Positions 50,208-59,671 of a stretch of 64,000 nt of DNA are shown one piece after another. The stretch spans positions 3,655,501 to 3,719,500 of the forward strand of contig NZ_CP093528.1 in NCBI RefSeq assembly GCF_022682305.1, read 5' to 3'. The stretch is from Shinella zoogloeoides. GTDB lineage: Bacteria; Pseudomonadota; Alphaproteobacteria; Rhizobiales; Rhizobiaceae. The number at the start of each line of letters is the position of its first letter. The first letter of the stretch is position 1. The notes below the pieces were generated by a model. The model was not told the origin of the DNA. It did not search any database and saw only the letters and a program-made list of their open reading frames with translations. The position numbers and the translations under genes were made by a program.

Positions 50208-50987
50208 TCAGAGCCGGCGCTCGACCAGCATCTTCTTGATTTCGCCGATCGCCTTGGCCGGATTGAGACCCTTCGGGCAGGCCTGGGCGCAATTCATGAT
50301 CGTGTGGCAGCGATAAAGGCGGAAGGGATCCTCGAGATTGTCGAGGCGCTCGCCCGTCGCTTCGTCGCGGCTGTCGATCAGCCAGCGATAGGCCTGCAGC
50401 AGTACGGCGGGGCCGAGATAACGGTCGCCGTTCCACCAGTAGCTCGGACAGGAGGTCGAGCAGCAGGCGCACAGGATGCACTCATAGAGGCCGTCGAGCT
50501 TGAGGCGGTCCTCATGGCTCTGCTTCCATTCCTTGGCCGGCGTCGGCGACACGGTCTTCAGCCACGGCTCGATGGAGCGGTGCTGGGCATAGAAGTTCGT
50601 AAGATCAGGAACGAGGTCCTTCACCACCGGCATATGCGGCAGCGGATAGACCTTCACGGTGCCCTTCACCTCGTCCATGCCCTTGGTGCAGGCGAGCGTG
50701 TTGGTGCCGTCGATATTCATGGCGCAGGAGCCGCAGATGCCTTCGCGGCAGGAGCGGCGCAGCGTCAGCGTCGGGTCGATCTTGTTCTTGATGTAGAGCA
50801 GCGCATCGAGAACCATCGGGCCGCAATCGTCGACGTCGATGTAGAACGTGTCGATCGACGGGTTCTTTCCGTCGTCCGGGTTCCAGCGGTAGATGCGGAA
50901 TTCGCGGGTATTCGTGGCCCCGTCCGGCTTCGGCCAGACCTTGCCCTCGGTCATCTGCGAATTTTTCGGGAGAGCGAGTTCAACCAT
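50208..50987 (-). CDS. sdhB: Succinate dehydrogenase iron-sulfur subunit
   Basis: Carries electrons from FAD to quinone through three Fe-S centres. The 2Fe-2S ligands lie in [13 protein letters not shown], and the 4Fe-4S and 3Fe-4S ligands in [17 protein letters not shown] and [17 protein letters not shown]. 259 residues. It is the last gene of sdhCDAB, 18 bases after sdhA. Confidence 0.98.
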   Translation of the reverse strand: MVELALPKNSQMTEGKVWPKPDGATNTREFRIYRWNPDDGKNPSIDTFYIDVDDCGPMVLDALLYIKNKIDPTLTLRRSCREGICGSCAMNIDGTNTLACTKGMDEVKGTVKVYPLPHMPVVKDLVPDLTNFYAQHRSIEPWLKTVSPTPAKEWKQSHEDRLKLDGLYECILCACCSTSCPSYWWNGDRYLGPAVLLQAYRWLIDSRDEATGERLDNLEDPFRLYRCHTIMNCAQACPKGLNPAKAIGEIKKMLVERRL

Positions 50988-51005
50988 GTCCTGTTCTCCT
51001 CGATC

Positions 51006-52847
51006 TTAGTAGACGCGGGCCTTCGGCTCGATCTTCTTGGGATCGATGCCGTCGGCGATGAGGTCGGTATGCACCGGGCGGTAGTCGAGCGTGACGTCGC
51101 CCGCCTCGTTGACCCAGGACAGCGTGTGCTTGCGCCAGTTGACGTCGTCGCGGCCGCCGAGCGGGCCGGTCGCATAGTCCTCGCGGGCATGCGAGCCGCG
51201 GCTCTCCTTGCGGGCCTCGGCGCCGTAGACGGTCGTGATGGCGTTGGCCATCAGGTTTTCCAGCTCCAGCGTCTCGACGAGGTCGGAGTTCCAGATCATC
51301 GAGCGGTCGGTGACCTTGATGTCCGGCAGTTCCTTCCAGATTTCGCTCATGCGCTTGCAGCCGCTTTCCAGCGATTCCTGCGTGCGGAACACGGCGGCGT
51401 CTTCCTGCATGGTGCGCTGCATCTTGTCGCGCAGGATCGCCGTCGGCGTGCCGCCATTGGCGTTCCGCAGGCGATCGAAGCGGTCCATGATCTTGTCGCA
51501 GGCGGCAATGTCGAGCGCCGGGATCGGGGAAGCGCGGTCGATGACCTGGCCGGCGCGGATGGCGGCGGCGCGGCCGAAGACCACGAGGTCGATCAGCGAG
51601 TTGGAGCCGAGGCGGTTGGCGCCGTGCACCGAGGCGCAGCCCGCTTCGCCTACGGCCATCAGGCCGGGCGCGATGCGTTCCGGGTTCTGGGCATCGGCGT
51701 TCAGCACTTCGCCCCAGTAGTTCGTCGGAATGCCGCCCATGTTGTAGTGAACGGTCGGCAGGACCGGGATCGGCTCGCGCGTCACGTCGACGCCCGCAAA
51801 GATCTTGGCGCTCTCGGAGATGCCCGGCAGGCGCTCGTGCAGAACGGCCGGATCGAGATGGTCGAGATGCAGGAAGATGTGGTCCTTGTTCTTGCCGACG
51901 CCGCGGCCTTCGCGGATTTCCATCGTCATGCAGCGCGAGACGACGTCGCGCGAGGCAAGGTCCTTGGCCGACGGCGCATAGCGCTCCATGAAGCGCTCGC
52001 CCTCGGAATTGACGAGATAACCGCCCTCGCCACGCGCGCCCTCGGTGATCAGGCAGCCCGCGCCGTAAATGCCGGTCGGGTGGAACTGGACGAATTCCAT
52101 GTCCTGCAACGGCAGGCCGGCGCGTGCGATCATGCCGCCGCCGTCGCCCGTGCAGGTATGCGCCGAGGTGGCGGAGAAATAGGCGCGGCCGTAGCCGCCG
52201 GTCGCCAGAACCACCATCTTGGCGGCGAAGCGGTGGATCGTGCCGTCATCGAGGTTCCAGGCGACGACGCCGGTGCAGCGGCCATCGGCCGACATGATCA
52301 GGTCGAGCGCGAAATACTCGATGAAGAATTCCGCATTGTTGCGCAGCGACTGGCCGTAGAGCGTGTGCAGGATGGCGTGGCCGGTGCGGTCGGCGGCGGC
52401 GCAGGTGCGCTGCACCGGCGGGCCTTCGCCGTAGTTCTGCATATGGCCGCCGAACGGGCGCTGGTAGATCTTGCCTTCCGCATTGCGCGAGAAGGGTACG
52501 CCGTAATGCTCCAGCTCATAGACAGCCTTGGGCGCTTCCATGGCGAGATACTGCATGGCGTCGACGTCGCCGAGCCAGTCGGACCCCTTGACGGTGTCGT
52601 AGAGGTGCCACTGCCAGCTATCCGGCGTCATGTTCTGCAGCGAGGCGGCGATGCCGCCCTGCGCGGCGACGGTGTGCGAGCGCGTCGGGAAGACCTTGGT
52701 GATGCAGGCCGTCTTGAGGCCCTGCTCGGCCATGCCGAGCGTGGCGCGAAGACCCGCGCCGCCGGCGCCGACGACGATCACGTCGAAGGAATGGTCCACA
52801 TAGGTATAGGCTTTGCCGTTGGCCGCCGGGGAGGAGATCGCTGCCAT
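51006..52847 (-). CDS. sdhA: Succinate dehydrogenase flavoprotein subunit
   Basis: Oxidises succinate to fumarate with covalent FAD. The FAD motif [20 protein letters not shown], the FAD-linking His in [15 protein letters not shown], the substrate region [21 protein letters not shown] (given in part as [17 protein letters not shown]) and the Arg/His of the active site are present. 613 residues, full length. It starts 6 bases after sdhD. Confidence 0.98.
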   Translation of the reverse strand: MAAISSPAANGKAYTYVDHSFDVIVVGAGGAGLRATLGMAEQGLKTACITKVFPTRSHTVAAQGGIAASLQNMTPDSWQWHLYDTVKGSDWLGDVDAMQYLAMEAPKAVYELEHYGVPFSRNAEGKIYQRPFGGHMQNYGEGPPVQRTCAAADRTGHAILHTLYGQSLRNNAEFFIEYFALDLIMSADGRCTGVVAWNLDDGTIHRFAAKMVVLATGGYGRAYFSATSAHTCTGDGGGMIARAGLPLQDMEFVQFHPTGIYGAGCLITEGARGEGGYLVNSEGERFMERYAPSAKDLASRDVVSRCMTMEIREGRGVGKNKDHIFLHLDHLDPAVLHERLPGISESAKIFAGVDVTREPIPVLPTVHYNMGGIPTNYWGEVLNADAQNPERIAPGLMAVGEAGCASVHGANRLGSNSLIDLVVFGRAAAIRAGQVIDRASPIPALDIAACDKIMDRFDRLRNANGGTPTAILRDKMQRTMQEDAAVFRTQESLESGCKRMSEIWKELPDIKVTDRSMIWNSDLVETLELENLMANAITTVYGAEARKESRGSHAREDYATGPLGGRDDVNWRKHTLSWVNEAGDVTLDYRPVHTDLIADGIDPKKIEPKARVY

Positions 52848-52853
52848 GGTGAA

Positions 52854-53234
52854 TTATCCTGCGAAAGCGATTTTGAGGACGGCGAAAAGACAGAGCCCGC
52901 CGACGAGGATCGCGAAGAAGGTGTTGAGCATGAGGAGACCGATCTTCACGCCTTCCGCATGCACATAGTCCTCGATGATGACCTGCATGCCGAGCTTCAT
53001 GTGAATGAGGCCGGAAATGACGACGAGGCCCATGAGGACGGCGACGACGGGATGCGACAGCGCCGCCGTCACTTCCGCATAGGACGCACCGTTGTAGCAG
53101 ATGAGGAAGCCGACGAAGAACAGCATCAGCGGAACGTTGGCGACGGCCGTCAGGCGCTGGCGCCAGAAATGCTCCGTGCCGTCCTTTGCCGAGCCGAGGC
53201 CGCGAACCTTGCCGAGGGGCGTGCGCATATCCAT
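52854..53234 (-). CDS. sdhD: Succinate dehydrogenase membrane anchor subunit
   Basis: One of two haem- and quinone-binding membrane anchors. The 126-residue protein has three hydrophobic segments and [20 protein letters not shown], with the His and the Tyr expected near the haem and quinone site. N-terminal [20 protein letters not shown] is typical of alphaproteobacterial SdhD. It begins 10 bases after sdhC. Confidence 0.93.
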   Translation of the reverse strand: MDMRTPLGKVRGLGSAKDGTEHFWRQRLTAVANVPLMLFFVGFLICYNGASYAEVTAALSHPVVAVLMGLVVISGLIHMKLGMQVIIEDYVHAEGVKIGLLMLNTFFAILVGGLCLFAVLKIAFAG

Positions 53235-53244
53235 GGGTCTCTCC

Positions 53245-53637
53245 TCAGCGCGCCAGATAGCCGACGACCCAGACCAGCACCGTCAGGGCGACGGAGACGA
53301 CCGGGGTCACGATGGCGAGCTTGGTATTGAAGTGCTTCTCATAGCCGCGGCCCATGTCCCACATGAAGTGGCGAAGGCCGCCGAGCATGTGGTGCAGCAG
53401 CGCCCAGGTGTAGCCGAAGAGGATGAGACGGCCGATCCAGGTGCCGAAGAACCAGCTTACCCAGTCGAAATAGGCCTCGCCCGTCGCCGCCGCGATCAGC
53501 CACCAGGCGACGAGGACGGTACCGAAATAGAGCGCGCCGCCGGTGATGCGGTGCACGATGGACATGACCATCGTCGGGATCGGCTTGTAAACCTGGAGAT
53601 GCGGCGAAAGCGGCCGGCTTCGAGTGACATTCGTCAT
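53245..53637 (-). CDS. sdhC: Succinate dehydrogenase cytochrome b556 subunit
   Basis: Membrane anchor with three spans. [20 protein letters not shown], the SxHR-type [16 protein letters not shown] and [19 protein letters not shown] with the haem-ligand His are all present. 130 residues. First gene of sdhCDAB; its promoter must lie in the 300-base region shared with the divergent secreted-protein gene. Confidence 0.95.
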   Translation of the reverse strand: MTNVTRSRPLSPHLQVYKPIPTMVMSIVHRITGGALYFGTVLVAWWLIAAATGEAYFDWVSWFFGTWIGRLILFGYTWALLHHMLGGLRHFMWDMGRGYEKHFNTKLAIVTPVVSVALTVLVWVVGYLAR

Positions 53638-53937
53638 CTGAACCTCACGGAACCCCGGAGAGCCAAAACTGGACCGATTTTCTCCGGAATTGCAAATATG
53701 TTGTGCACAATGCAGTGATTGCGACGTTTAATCACCGGAAAGCGGAACCACAAGCCTTCTTGCAGTGCAAAATGAATTTAATCGATTAGACGGCCTCCTG
53801 CCTCCGTCCCGTTCCGGCGCACCCGCCGCACGTTAACCAAACGCGGAAAATCCCCAATCGAATCCGTGACTTTTGCGGCTTTCTGCCTCATCCTGCCGTT
53901 AAGGATTTGTTAAGCATAACCCGGAAGGCAGGACAGA
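53638..53937. promoter_or_regulatory. 300-bp divergent promoter region (sdhC and secreted-protein gene)
   Basis: No gene is seen. It is AT-richer than its surroundings, has several TTAA words, and contains a perfect TTAA-N7-TTAA pair near the secreted-protein start. I could not assign -35/-10 boxes with confidence. Confidence 0.5.
53899..53913. promoter_or_regulatory. Candidate CtrA binding site, perfect TTAA-N7-TTAA
   Basis: TTAA at 53899-53902, seven bases (GGATTTG), TTAA at 53910-53913, an exact match to the CtrA consensus, 25 bases before the start codon of the secreted protein gene. Confidence 0.45.
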
Positions 53938-54369
53938 ATGACTCTGTTATCCGCGCTCCGTGCGACCAAAGTCTTAGGGCTTGCGGTCGCGCTTGTCGCA
54001 GGCGGCATGACGGCCGCTGACGCCGGTGACGGTTGGGGCTCCTCCCGCCATCACGGCCATCACCATCGCTCCAAGTGGCTGCCGAGCATCGAATTGCCGG
54101 GCCATGGCGGACGCCTCGAGACCGTATTCCACTCCGGCGGGGAGGCGCGGCAGGGTTGGCGGGACAACGGGATGCGCATCGGCGTCTTCCCGGCCTATCA
54201 CCTGCGCGCCGACAGCATCACCATCTATGTCGGCGATACCGATGCGATCGATTGGAGAACGAGGCGGGAAGCATCCCGCAGGAGCGAGCCGAAGGTCATC
54301 ACCGTAGCGCCCGGCCAGAACGATTGCTCGTGGGAAGCCGGGGTCTGCGTCATTCGCCCGAACTGGTGA
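53938..54369 (+). CDS. Secreted His-rich protein of unknown function
   Basis: A 143-residue protein with a signal peptide (KVLGLAVALVAGGMTAADA, cleavage after ADA) and a His-rich stretch soon after it (RHHGHHHRSKW), which could bind metal. The rest has WLPSIELPGHGG, GVFPAYHLRADSITIYVGD and two C-terminal cysteines (NDCSW, VCVIRPNW). I know no family. Its end overlaps the convergent methyltransferase gene by 20 bases. A perfect CtrA-like site precedes it. Confidence 0.75.
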   Translation: MTLLSALRATKVLGLAVALVAGGMTAADAGDGWGSSRHHGHHHRSKWLPSIELPGHGGRLETVFHSGGEARQGWRDNGMRIGVFPAYHLRADSITIYVGDTDAIDWRTRREASRRSEPKVITVAPGQNDCSWEAGVCVIRPNW

Positions 54370-55006
54370 ACCGCCAGACGGTCGTCTTCTTGACCTCGCT
54401 GTCCTCCAGCGCCCGCGTCACCGGCACCTGATAGGTGGCGAGCGCCTCCATGCGGTCCCGCGGGCAATAGGCTCGGCCGGGATCGCCGACGAGCACCGTC
54501 GCGCCGCGCGCGGCAAGCGCCGAGAACCAGGGGATCAGCACGTCGGCAAAGTCCCGGTCGTAGAAGACGTCACCCGCCAGCACCACATCCCAGCCCGCAT
54601 CGCGCCCGACAAGGTCTTCGGCTGAGCAGTCGAGAGCGACCCCGTTGAGCGCCGCATTCAGCCGGATCGCCGTCCCGCTCCAGGGATCGATATCCGCCGC
54701 CAGCACGGCGGAAGCCCCGGCCATGCGCGCGGCAATGCCGACAAGGCCGGAGCCGCTGGCGAAATCCAGCACCGTCTTTCCGGCGACAAGCTGCGGATGG
54801 TCGAGCACATGGCGGGCAAGCCCCTGCCCGCCCGCCCAGGCAAAGGCCCAGAAGGGCGGCGGCAGGCCGATCGCCTCCAGCTCTTCCTCCGTCTTCAGCC
54901 ACAGGTCGTGCGCCTCGGTGGCAAGGCGCAGCCGAACCTCCGGCACATGCGGCGGCGAAAGCACATCCGTGTTCTCGCGGATGAAGACTTCGGGGTCGGT
55001 CCTCAC
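54350..55006 (-). CDS. Protein lysine methyltransferase of the ETFB/METTL20 type
   Basis: A 218-residue class I methyltransferase. TVLDFASGSGLVGIAARMAG is the SAM motif, followed by AADIDPWSGTAIRLNAALNG and VVLAGDVFYDRDFADVLIPW, and the N-terminus has PPFWAFAWAGGQGLARHVLD, which mark the ETF-beta lysine methyltransferase (METTL20) group. The Agrobacterium homologue is known to methylate ETF-beta and ribosomal protein L7/L12. It precedes EVE and YciI genes read the same way. Confidence 0.88.
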   Translation of the reverse strand: MRTDPEVFIRENTDVLSPPHVPEVRLRLATEAHDLWLKTEEELEAIGLPPPFWAFAWAGGQGLARHVLDHPQLVAGKTVLDFASGSGLVGIAARMAGASAVLAADIDPWSGTAIRLNAALNGVALDCSAEDLVGRDAGWDVVLAGDVFYDRDFADVLIPWFSALAARGATVLVGDPGRAYCPRDRMEALATYQVPVTRALEDSEVKKTTVWRFTSSGE

Positions 55007-55011
55007 GGAAT

Positions 55012-55443
55012 TTAACGCGGCGGGTTATCGAGACCGCCCATGCGGCAGACCTCGATCCACTCCTCCTCCGTCACCGGCTGCACCGAAAGGCGCATGGAAG
55101 TGACGAGCGACATATTGGCCAGCTTCGGATTGGCCTTGATATCCTTGAGGGAAACGGGCCTGGGCATGTCGCGCACGGCGCGGATATCGACGCAGTCCCA
55201 GCGCGGGTCCTCGCCGGCCGTCGAATCCGGGTGCGACAGGGCGCAGACCTCGGTGATGCCGACGATCTCCAGCCCCTCGTTGGAGTGGTAGAAGAAGCCC
55301 TTCTCGCCGATCTTCATGGCCCGCATGTTGTTGCGCGCCTGATAGTTGCGCACGCCGGTCCATTCCTCGCCGGCTTCGCCGACATCCTTCTGCATCTGCC
55401 AGGACCACTTGAAGGGTTCGGACTTGTAGAGCCAGTATGCCAT
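55012..55443 (-). CDS. EVE domain protein
   Basis: A 143-residue protein that is entirely one EVE (PUA-like) domain: MAYWLYKSEPFKWSWQMQ, WTGVRNYQARNNMRAMKIGE, GFFYHSNEGLEIVGITEV and NMSLVTSMRLSVQPVTEEEW. EVE domains bind modified bases in DNA or RNA. It lies 5 bases upstream of the methyltransferase gene and 6 bases after the YciI gene, so the three are likely cotranscribed. Confidence 0.93.
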   Translation of the reverse strand: MAYWLYKSEPFKWSWQMQKDVGEAGEEWTGVRNYQARNNMRAMKIGEKGFFYHSNEGLEIVGITEVCALSHPDSTAGEDPRWDCVDIRAVRDMPRPVSLKDIKANPKLANMSLVTSMRLSVQPVTEEEWIEVCRMGGLDNPPR

Positions 55444-55449
55444 CGGGCC

Positions 55450-55743
55450 TTACGCCTCCGGATTGTTGAAGACCCAGTTCCAAGCCTTCACCTCGACCTC
55501 GGCAAAAAGGCCGGCCTTGGCATAGGGATCGTTCGCCGCGATCTCGCGCGCCGCCTCGATCGTCTCGGCCTTGACCACGACAAGGCTGCCCGTCGGCTTG
55601 CCGTCATCACCGAGGAACGGGCCGGCGAAGGCCAGTTTGCCCTCGGCATTCAGCGCATTGAGATAGGCGAGGTGATCCGGGCGCGTATCGAGGCGCACCT
55701 GAAGCGCGCCGGGCTTGTCCTTGCAGAGGAATGCGAAATGCAT
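55450..55743 (-). CDS. YciI family protein
   Basis: A 97-residue ferredoxin-like fold protein of the YciI group. MHFAFLCKDKPGALQVRLDT, RPDHLAYLNALNAEGKLAFA with the conserved His-Asp region, and EIAANDPYAKAGLFAEVEVK are typical. Some members are enzymes acting on chlorinated or haloacid compounds; here function is unknown. First of a three-gene run with EVE and methyltransferase genes, 34 bases after gpsA. Confidence 0.93.
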   Translation of the reverse strand: MHFAFLCKDKPGALQVRLDTRPDHLAYLNALNAEGKLAFAGPFLGDDGKPTGSLVVVKAETIEAAREIAANDPYAKAGLFAEVEVKAWNWVFNNPEA

Positions 55744-55777
55744 GTGCGGTCCTTCCCTTCGGTTATAGTTCTGGCCA

Positions 55778-56764
55778 TTATTCCTGGGTGATCGGGCGCG
55801 TCATGAGCTGCCCGATGGCGGTCTTCACGTCCAGTGTGCCGTCGACGATGCGGGCGACCGCATCGGTGATCGGCATGTCGATGCCCTTTTCCGCCGCAAC
55901 GCCCGAGGCGACCGAGGCGGCGAAAGCGCCTTCCACGAGATCGCCCGACCAGCCGGCCGCCGTGCCATGCCGGCCGAGCGCGATGCCGAAGCGCAGGTTG
56001 CGCGACTGGTGGCTGGTGCCGGTGAGCACGAGGTCGCCGAGGCCGGAAAGCCCCGTCACCGTGATGCCCTCCCCGCCATGCGCCTCCACAAAGCGCGACA
56101 GTTCCGCAAGCCCGCGCGAGATCAGCGCCGCCCGGGCGGAATCGCCAAGCTGCGCGCCCTCGATGATGCCACAGGCAATCGCCAGCACGTTCTTGAGCGC
56201 GCCGCCGAGCTGCACGCCGATCCGGTCGGTCGAGGGGTAAAGCCGGAAGGTCGGCCCGGAAAGGGCCTGCGCCAGCATCGCCCCGATCTCCGCCGTGCGC
56301 GCGGCAATCACCATCGCCGTCGGCAACCCTTTTGCGATATCGGCGGCAAAACCGGGACCGGAGAGGACGGCGATCTCGCGACCGGGCAGTTCTTCTTCCA
56401 GAACCTCGGTCAGGAGCCGGCCAGTGCCCTTCTCCATGCCCTTGGCGCAGATGACCACCGCCGTGCCGGGCGCAAGGAGCGGAGCGAGCGACCGCGCCGC
56501 CTCGCGCTGTGCCTGCGAGGGCATGGCGAAAAGCACGATGCCCGCGCCACGCATGACCGCCGCATCCGCGCTATAGGCAAGCGTCTGCGGCAGGTCGATG
56601 CCCGGCAGCGCCTTCTCGTTGCGGCGCGTGGTCCGCATGGCCTCGACCGAGCCGGCATCGCGCCCGATCAGCGTGACATCGCCACCACTGGCGGCGGCCA
56701 CGCTTGCCAGCGCCGTGCCGAAGGCCCCCGCACCGACCACGGCGATTTTCGCATGGGCGCTCAT
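55778..56764 (-). CDS. gpsA: Glycerol-3-phosphate dehydrogenase [NAD(P)+]
   Basis: Makes sn-glycerol-3-phosphate for phospholipids. The cofactor motif [32 protein letters not shown], the catalytic-Lys region [16 protein letters not shown] and [15 protein letters not shown] are characteristic. 328 residues. Its ATG overlaps the tsaD stop (ATGA at 56761-56764), so the two are coupled. Confidence 0.97.
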   Translation of the reverse strand: MSAHAKIAVVGAGAFGTALASVAAASGGDVTLIGRDAGSVEAMRTTRRNEKALPGIDLPQTLAYSADAAVMRGAGIVLFAMPSQAQREAARSLAPLLAPGTAVVICAKGMEKGTGRLLTEVLEEELPGREIAVLSGPGFAADIAKGLPTAMVIAARTAEIGAMLAQALSGPTFRLYPSTDRIGVQLGGALKNVLAIACGIIEGAQLGDSARAALISRGLAELSRFVEAHGGEGITVTGLSGLGDLVLTGTSHQSRNLRFGIALGRHGTAAGWSGDLVEGAFAASVASGVAAEKGIDMPITDAVARIVDGTLDVKTAIGQLMTRPITQE

Positions 56765-57855
56765 GCCTTGGCTCCCCGCTTGCCGGACCCGAGCATCGTC
56801 GCCGCCTCGCGGTCGAGCGGCCAGCGCGAACGCGGCGCGACGGACAGGTCATCGGGCGCAAAACCGGCCGCCATGCGCTCCAGCCCCGCCCAGGCGATCA
56901 TCGAAGCATTGTCGGTGCAGAGCGCCAGCGGCGGCGCGATGAAGCGGAAACGGTTCTTGTCGCATAGCGCCTGTAGCGTCGCGCGCAATTCCGCATTCGC
57001 CGCCACCCCGCCGGCAACGACGAGCGAGGGCGTTTCAACGTCGGGATGGAGCGTGCGAAACCGCTCAAGCCCCCGGCCGATGCGGTCCTTCAGCGTACGC
57101 GAGACGGCGCGCTGGAAGGAGGCGCAGATATCGGCGACATCCTGATCCGTCACCGGCTCGATGGACTGCGCCGCCTGACGCACCGCCGTCTTGAGGCCGG
57201 AGAAGGAGAAATCGAGCCGCGCCTCGCCGACGAGCGGACGCGGGAAGGTGAAGCGTTCCGGGTTGCCGTTCTTCGCCATGCGCTCCACCGCCGGCCCGCC
57301 GGGATAGGGCAGGCCGAGCAGCTTGGCGGTCTTGTCGAAGGCCTCGCCCAGCGCGTCGTCGATGGTCGTGCCCCAGCGCTCGTAATCGTCGACGCCGCGC
57401 ACCAGCACAAGCTGGGTATGGCCGCCGGAAACGAGCAGCATCAGATAGGGGAAGGAAAGCCCGTCCGTCAGCCTCGCCGTCAGCGCATGGCCTTCCAGAT
57501 GGTTGACGGCATAGAGCGGCTTGCCCGTCGCCCGCGCGATGGCCTTGCCGGTCATCAACCCGACAATCAGTCCGCCGATCAGCCCCGGCCCGCTCGTCGC
57601 CGCGATGGCATCGATATCCTCAAGCGAACGGCCGGCGCGCAGAAGCGCCTCGGAAATCAGGCTGTCCAGCGCCTCGACATGCGCGCGCGCCGCGATCTCC
57701 GGCACCACGCCGCCATAGGCGCTGTGCTCTTCCAACTGGCTCAGCACGACTTCGCCAAGAATCTCGCCCTTGCCATCGGCACCGCGCGCGACGACGGACG
57801 CGGCGGTCTCGTCGCAGCTCGTTTCGATACCGAGGATGGTCAGATGGGACGACAT
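56761..57855 (-). CDS. tsaD: tRNA N6-threonylcarbamoyladenosine transferase TsaD
   Basis: Adds the threonylcarbamoyl group to A37 of ANN-decoding tRNAs with TsaB/TsaE. The ASKHA fold marks are [16 protein letters not shown], the metal-binding [28 protein letters not shown] and [16 protein letters not shown]. 364 residues. It is divergent from hemC with a 73-base gap. Confidence 0.97.
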   Translation of the reverse strand: MSSHLTILGIETSCDETAASVVARGADGKGEILGEVVLSQLEEHSAYGGVVPEIAARAHVEALDSLISEALLRAGRSLEDIDAIAATSGPGLIGGLIVGLMTGKAIARATGKPLYAVNHLEGHALTARLTDGLSFPYLMLLVSGGHTQLVLVRGVDDYERWGTTIDDALGEAFDKTAKLLGLPYPGGPAVERMAKNGNPERFTFPRPLVGEARLDFSFSGLKTAVRQAAQSIEPVTDQDVADICASFQRAVSRTLKDRIGRGLERFRTLHPDVETPSLVVAGGVAANAELRATLQALCDKNRFRFIAPPLALCTDNASMIAWAGLERMAAGFAPDDLSVAPRSRWPLDREAATMLGSGKRGAKA

Positions 57856-57928
57856 GAAGCACTAGGATCGATTGCGGGCGGCCCTAAAGCCGGTTACGAG
57901 ACATCCCGGTAACAATGGATCAAGGCGG

Positions 57929-58858
57929 ATGCAAACAAAACCTTTCAGGATCGGCACCCGTGGCAGCCCGCTGGCGCTCGCCCAGGCTTACGAGACCCGC
58001 GCGCGCCTGATGGCCGCGCACGGCCTGCCGGAAGAGATGTTCGAGATCGTCGTTCTCTCGACGAAGGGCGACCGCATCACCGACCGCTCGCTGGCGCTAA
58101 TCGGCGGCAAGGGCCTGTTCACGGAAGAGATCGAGGCGCAGCTTTCCTCCGGGGAACTCGATTTCGCCGTGCATTCCTCCAAGGACATGCCGACAAAACT
58201 GCCGGAAGGCCTGCACCTTTCCGCCTTCCTGCCGCGCGAAGACATCCGCGACGCCTTCATCGGCCGCAGCGCAAAACGCCTGCTGGACCTGCCGCAGGGC
58301 GCGACCGTCGGCTCCGCCTCGCTGCGCCGGCAGGCGCTCATCCGCCGGCTGCGCCCGGACCTCAATGTCATCGTCTTCCGCGGACAGGTCGATACCCGCC
58401 TTGCCAAGCTCGCCGGCGGCGAGGCCGACGCGACGCTGCTCGCCTATGCCGGCCTGAAGCGCCTCGGCAAGCTCGACGTGCCGACGGAAATCCTCGATCC
58501 CGTCTCCTTCCCGCCGGCTCCGGCGCAGGGCGCGATCTGCATCGAGAGCCGCGTGGGCGACGCGCGCATGGAAAACCTGCTTGCCGCCATCGACGACCGG
58601 CCGACCCGCACCGCCGTCACCTGCGAGCGCGGCTTCCTCGCCACGCTCGACGGCTCCTGTCGCACGCCCATCGCCGGTTACGCGACCGTCGAGGGCGACC
58701 ACGTCCAGTTCCGCGGCATGATCCTGACGCCGGATGGCAGCCGGTTCCACGAGATCGAGGCAAGCGGCCCGGCAACCAATGCCGCCACGCTCGGCGAAGA
58801 GGCCGGCGAGGCGATCCGCGCGAAGGCAGGGGCGGACTTCTTCGAAAGCTGGGGCTGA
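57929..58858 (+). CDS. hemC: Hydroxymethylbilane synthase (porphobilinogen deaminase)
   Basis: Links four porphobilinogens into the linear tetrapyrrole. The N-terminal [32 protein letters not shown] and the dipyrromethane-cofactor Cys in [14 protein letters not shown] are all present. The ATG at 57929 gives 309 residues; the ribosome site AAGGCGG is unusually close to it. hemD follows after one base beyond the stop, so the pair is an operon. Confidence 0.96.
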   Translation: MQTKPFRIGTRGSPLALAQAYETRARLMAAHGLPEEMFEIVVLSTKGDRITDRSLALIGGKGLFTEEIEAQLSSGELDFAVHSSKDMPTKLPEGLHLSAFLPREDIRDAFIGRSAKRLLDLPQGATVGSASLRRQALIRRLRPDLNVIVFRGQVDTRLAKLAGGEADATLLAYAGLKRLGKLDVPTEILDPVSFPPAPAQGAICIESRVGDARMENLLAAIDDRPTRTAVTCERGFLATLDGSCRTPIAGYATVEGDHVQFRGMILTPDGSRFHEIEASGPATNAATLGEEAGEAIRAKAGADFFESWG

Positions 58859-58859
58859 G

Positions 58860-59573
58860 ATGCGCGTCCTCGTCCTTCGCCCCGAGCCTGCCGCCTCCCG
58901 CACGCGGGATGCGCTCTCGGCGCTGGGGCACGAGGCCGTCTGCCTGCCGCTATCGCAGGCCGAACACGACCTGACGGCGACGCGAAAAGCCCTCGGCGAG
59001 CCCCATTCCGCCATCGCCGTCACCAGCGCGGAAATCGCCCGCCTGTCCGGCAGGCTCGGCAACGGCCTTGCCACCATGGTCTTCGCCGTCGGGCAGGCCT
59101 CCGCCGCCGCCATGCGCGCCGCCGGCTTCCCCACCGTCCTTGCCGCCGACGGGGATGGCGAAAGCCTTGCCGCGATGATTGCCGCGCACTATCGCGAGAC
59201 CGGCTTGCCGGACGCCCCCCTGCTCTATCTCGCCGGCAATCCGCGCGCGCCCGCCTTCGAAAGCCGGCTTCGCGAGGCGGGCATCCCCTTCCGCACCGTC
59301 GAAGCCTATCGCATGACGCCGCTCACGCCCGCCAAAACGGACATCGAAGCGGCGCTGCTCGTCCCGCTTCCCGACGCCGTCCTGCTCTATTCCCGCGAAA
59401 GCGCGCTCGCCTTCTTCCGCCTGCCTCCCGTTCACGAAACACCCGAGCGTTTCCAGTCCGTCCGCCTGCTCTGCATGAGCCGCAATGTCGCAGCCGCAGT
59501 GCCCCGGCACTTCACCGCCAATGTCTCCATCGCCGCCGCTCCCGACGAAAAAAGCCTGTTCGCGCTGCTCTGA
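58860..59573 (+). CDS. hemD: Uroporphyrinogen-III synthase
   Basis: Closes and inverts the last ring of hydroxymethylbilane. The family is poorly conserved but MRVLVLRPEPAASRTRDALS, AIAVTSAEIARL, VFAVGQASAAAMRAAGF and the final VRLLCMSRNVAAAVP fit HemD, and the position directly after hemC confirms it. 237 residues, normal. Confidence 0.93.
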   Translation: MRVLVLRPEPAASRTRDALSALGHEAVCLPLSQAEHDLTATRKALGEPHSAIAVTSAEIARLSGRLGNGLATMVFAVGQASAAAMRAAGFPTVLAADGDGESLAAMIAAHYRETGLPDAPLLYLAGNPRAPAFESRLREAGIPFRTVEAYRMTPLTPAKTDIEAALLVPLPDAVLLYSRESALAFFRLPPVHETPERFQSVRLLCMSRNVAAAVPRHFTANVSIAAAPDEKSLFALL

Positions 59574-59671
59574 AACCGGCCCCCGGCGGACGAAATTGCC
59601 GCAAGGGTCTTTCCCTCCCCGGCTTCCCTGTCTACGTTCAGGGCAATGCACATGAACGCGAGGAGGCCGCC

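Noticed and set aside
50304..53330. 1,008-codon frame opposite sdhBADC
   Set aside because: Spans four real genes on the other strand; composition is a shadow (Arg/Ala/Asp/Val-rich) with no motifs.
53638..53937. Riboswitch or small RNA in the sdh divergent region
   Set aside because: No stable multi-stem fold or known aptamer core recognised by eye.
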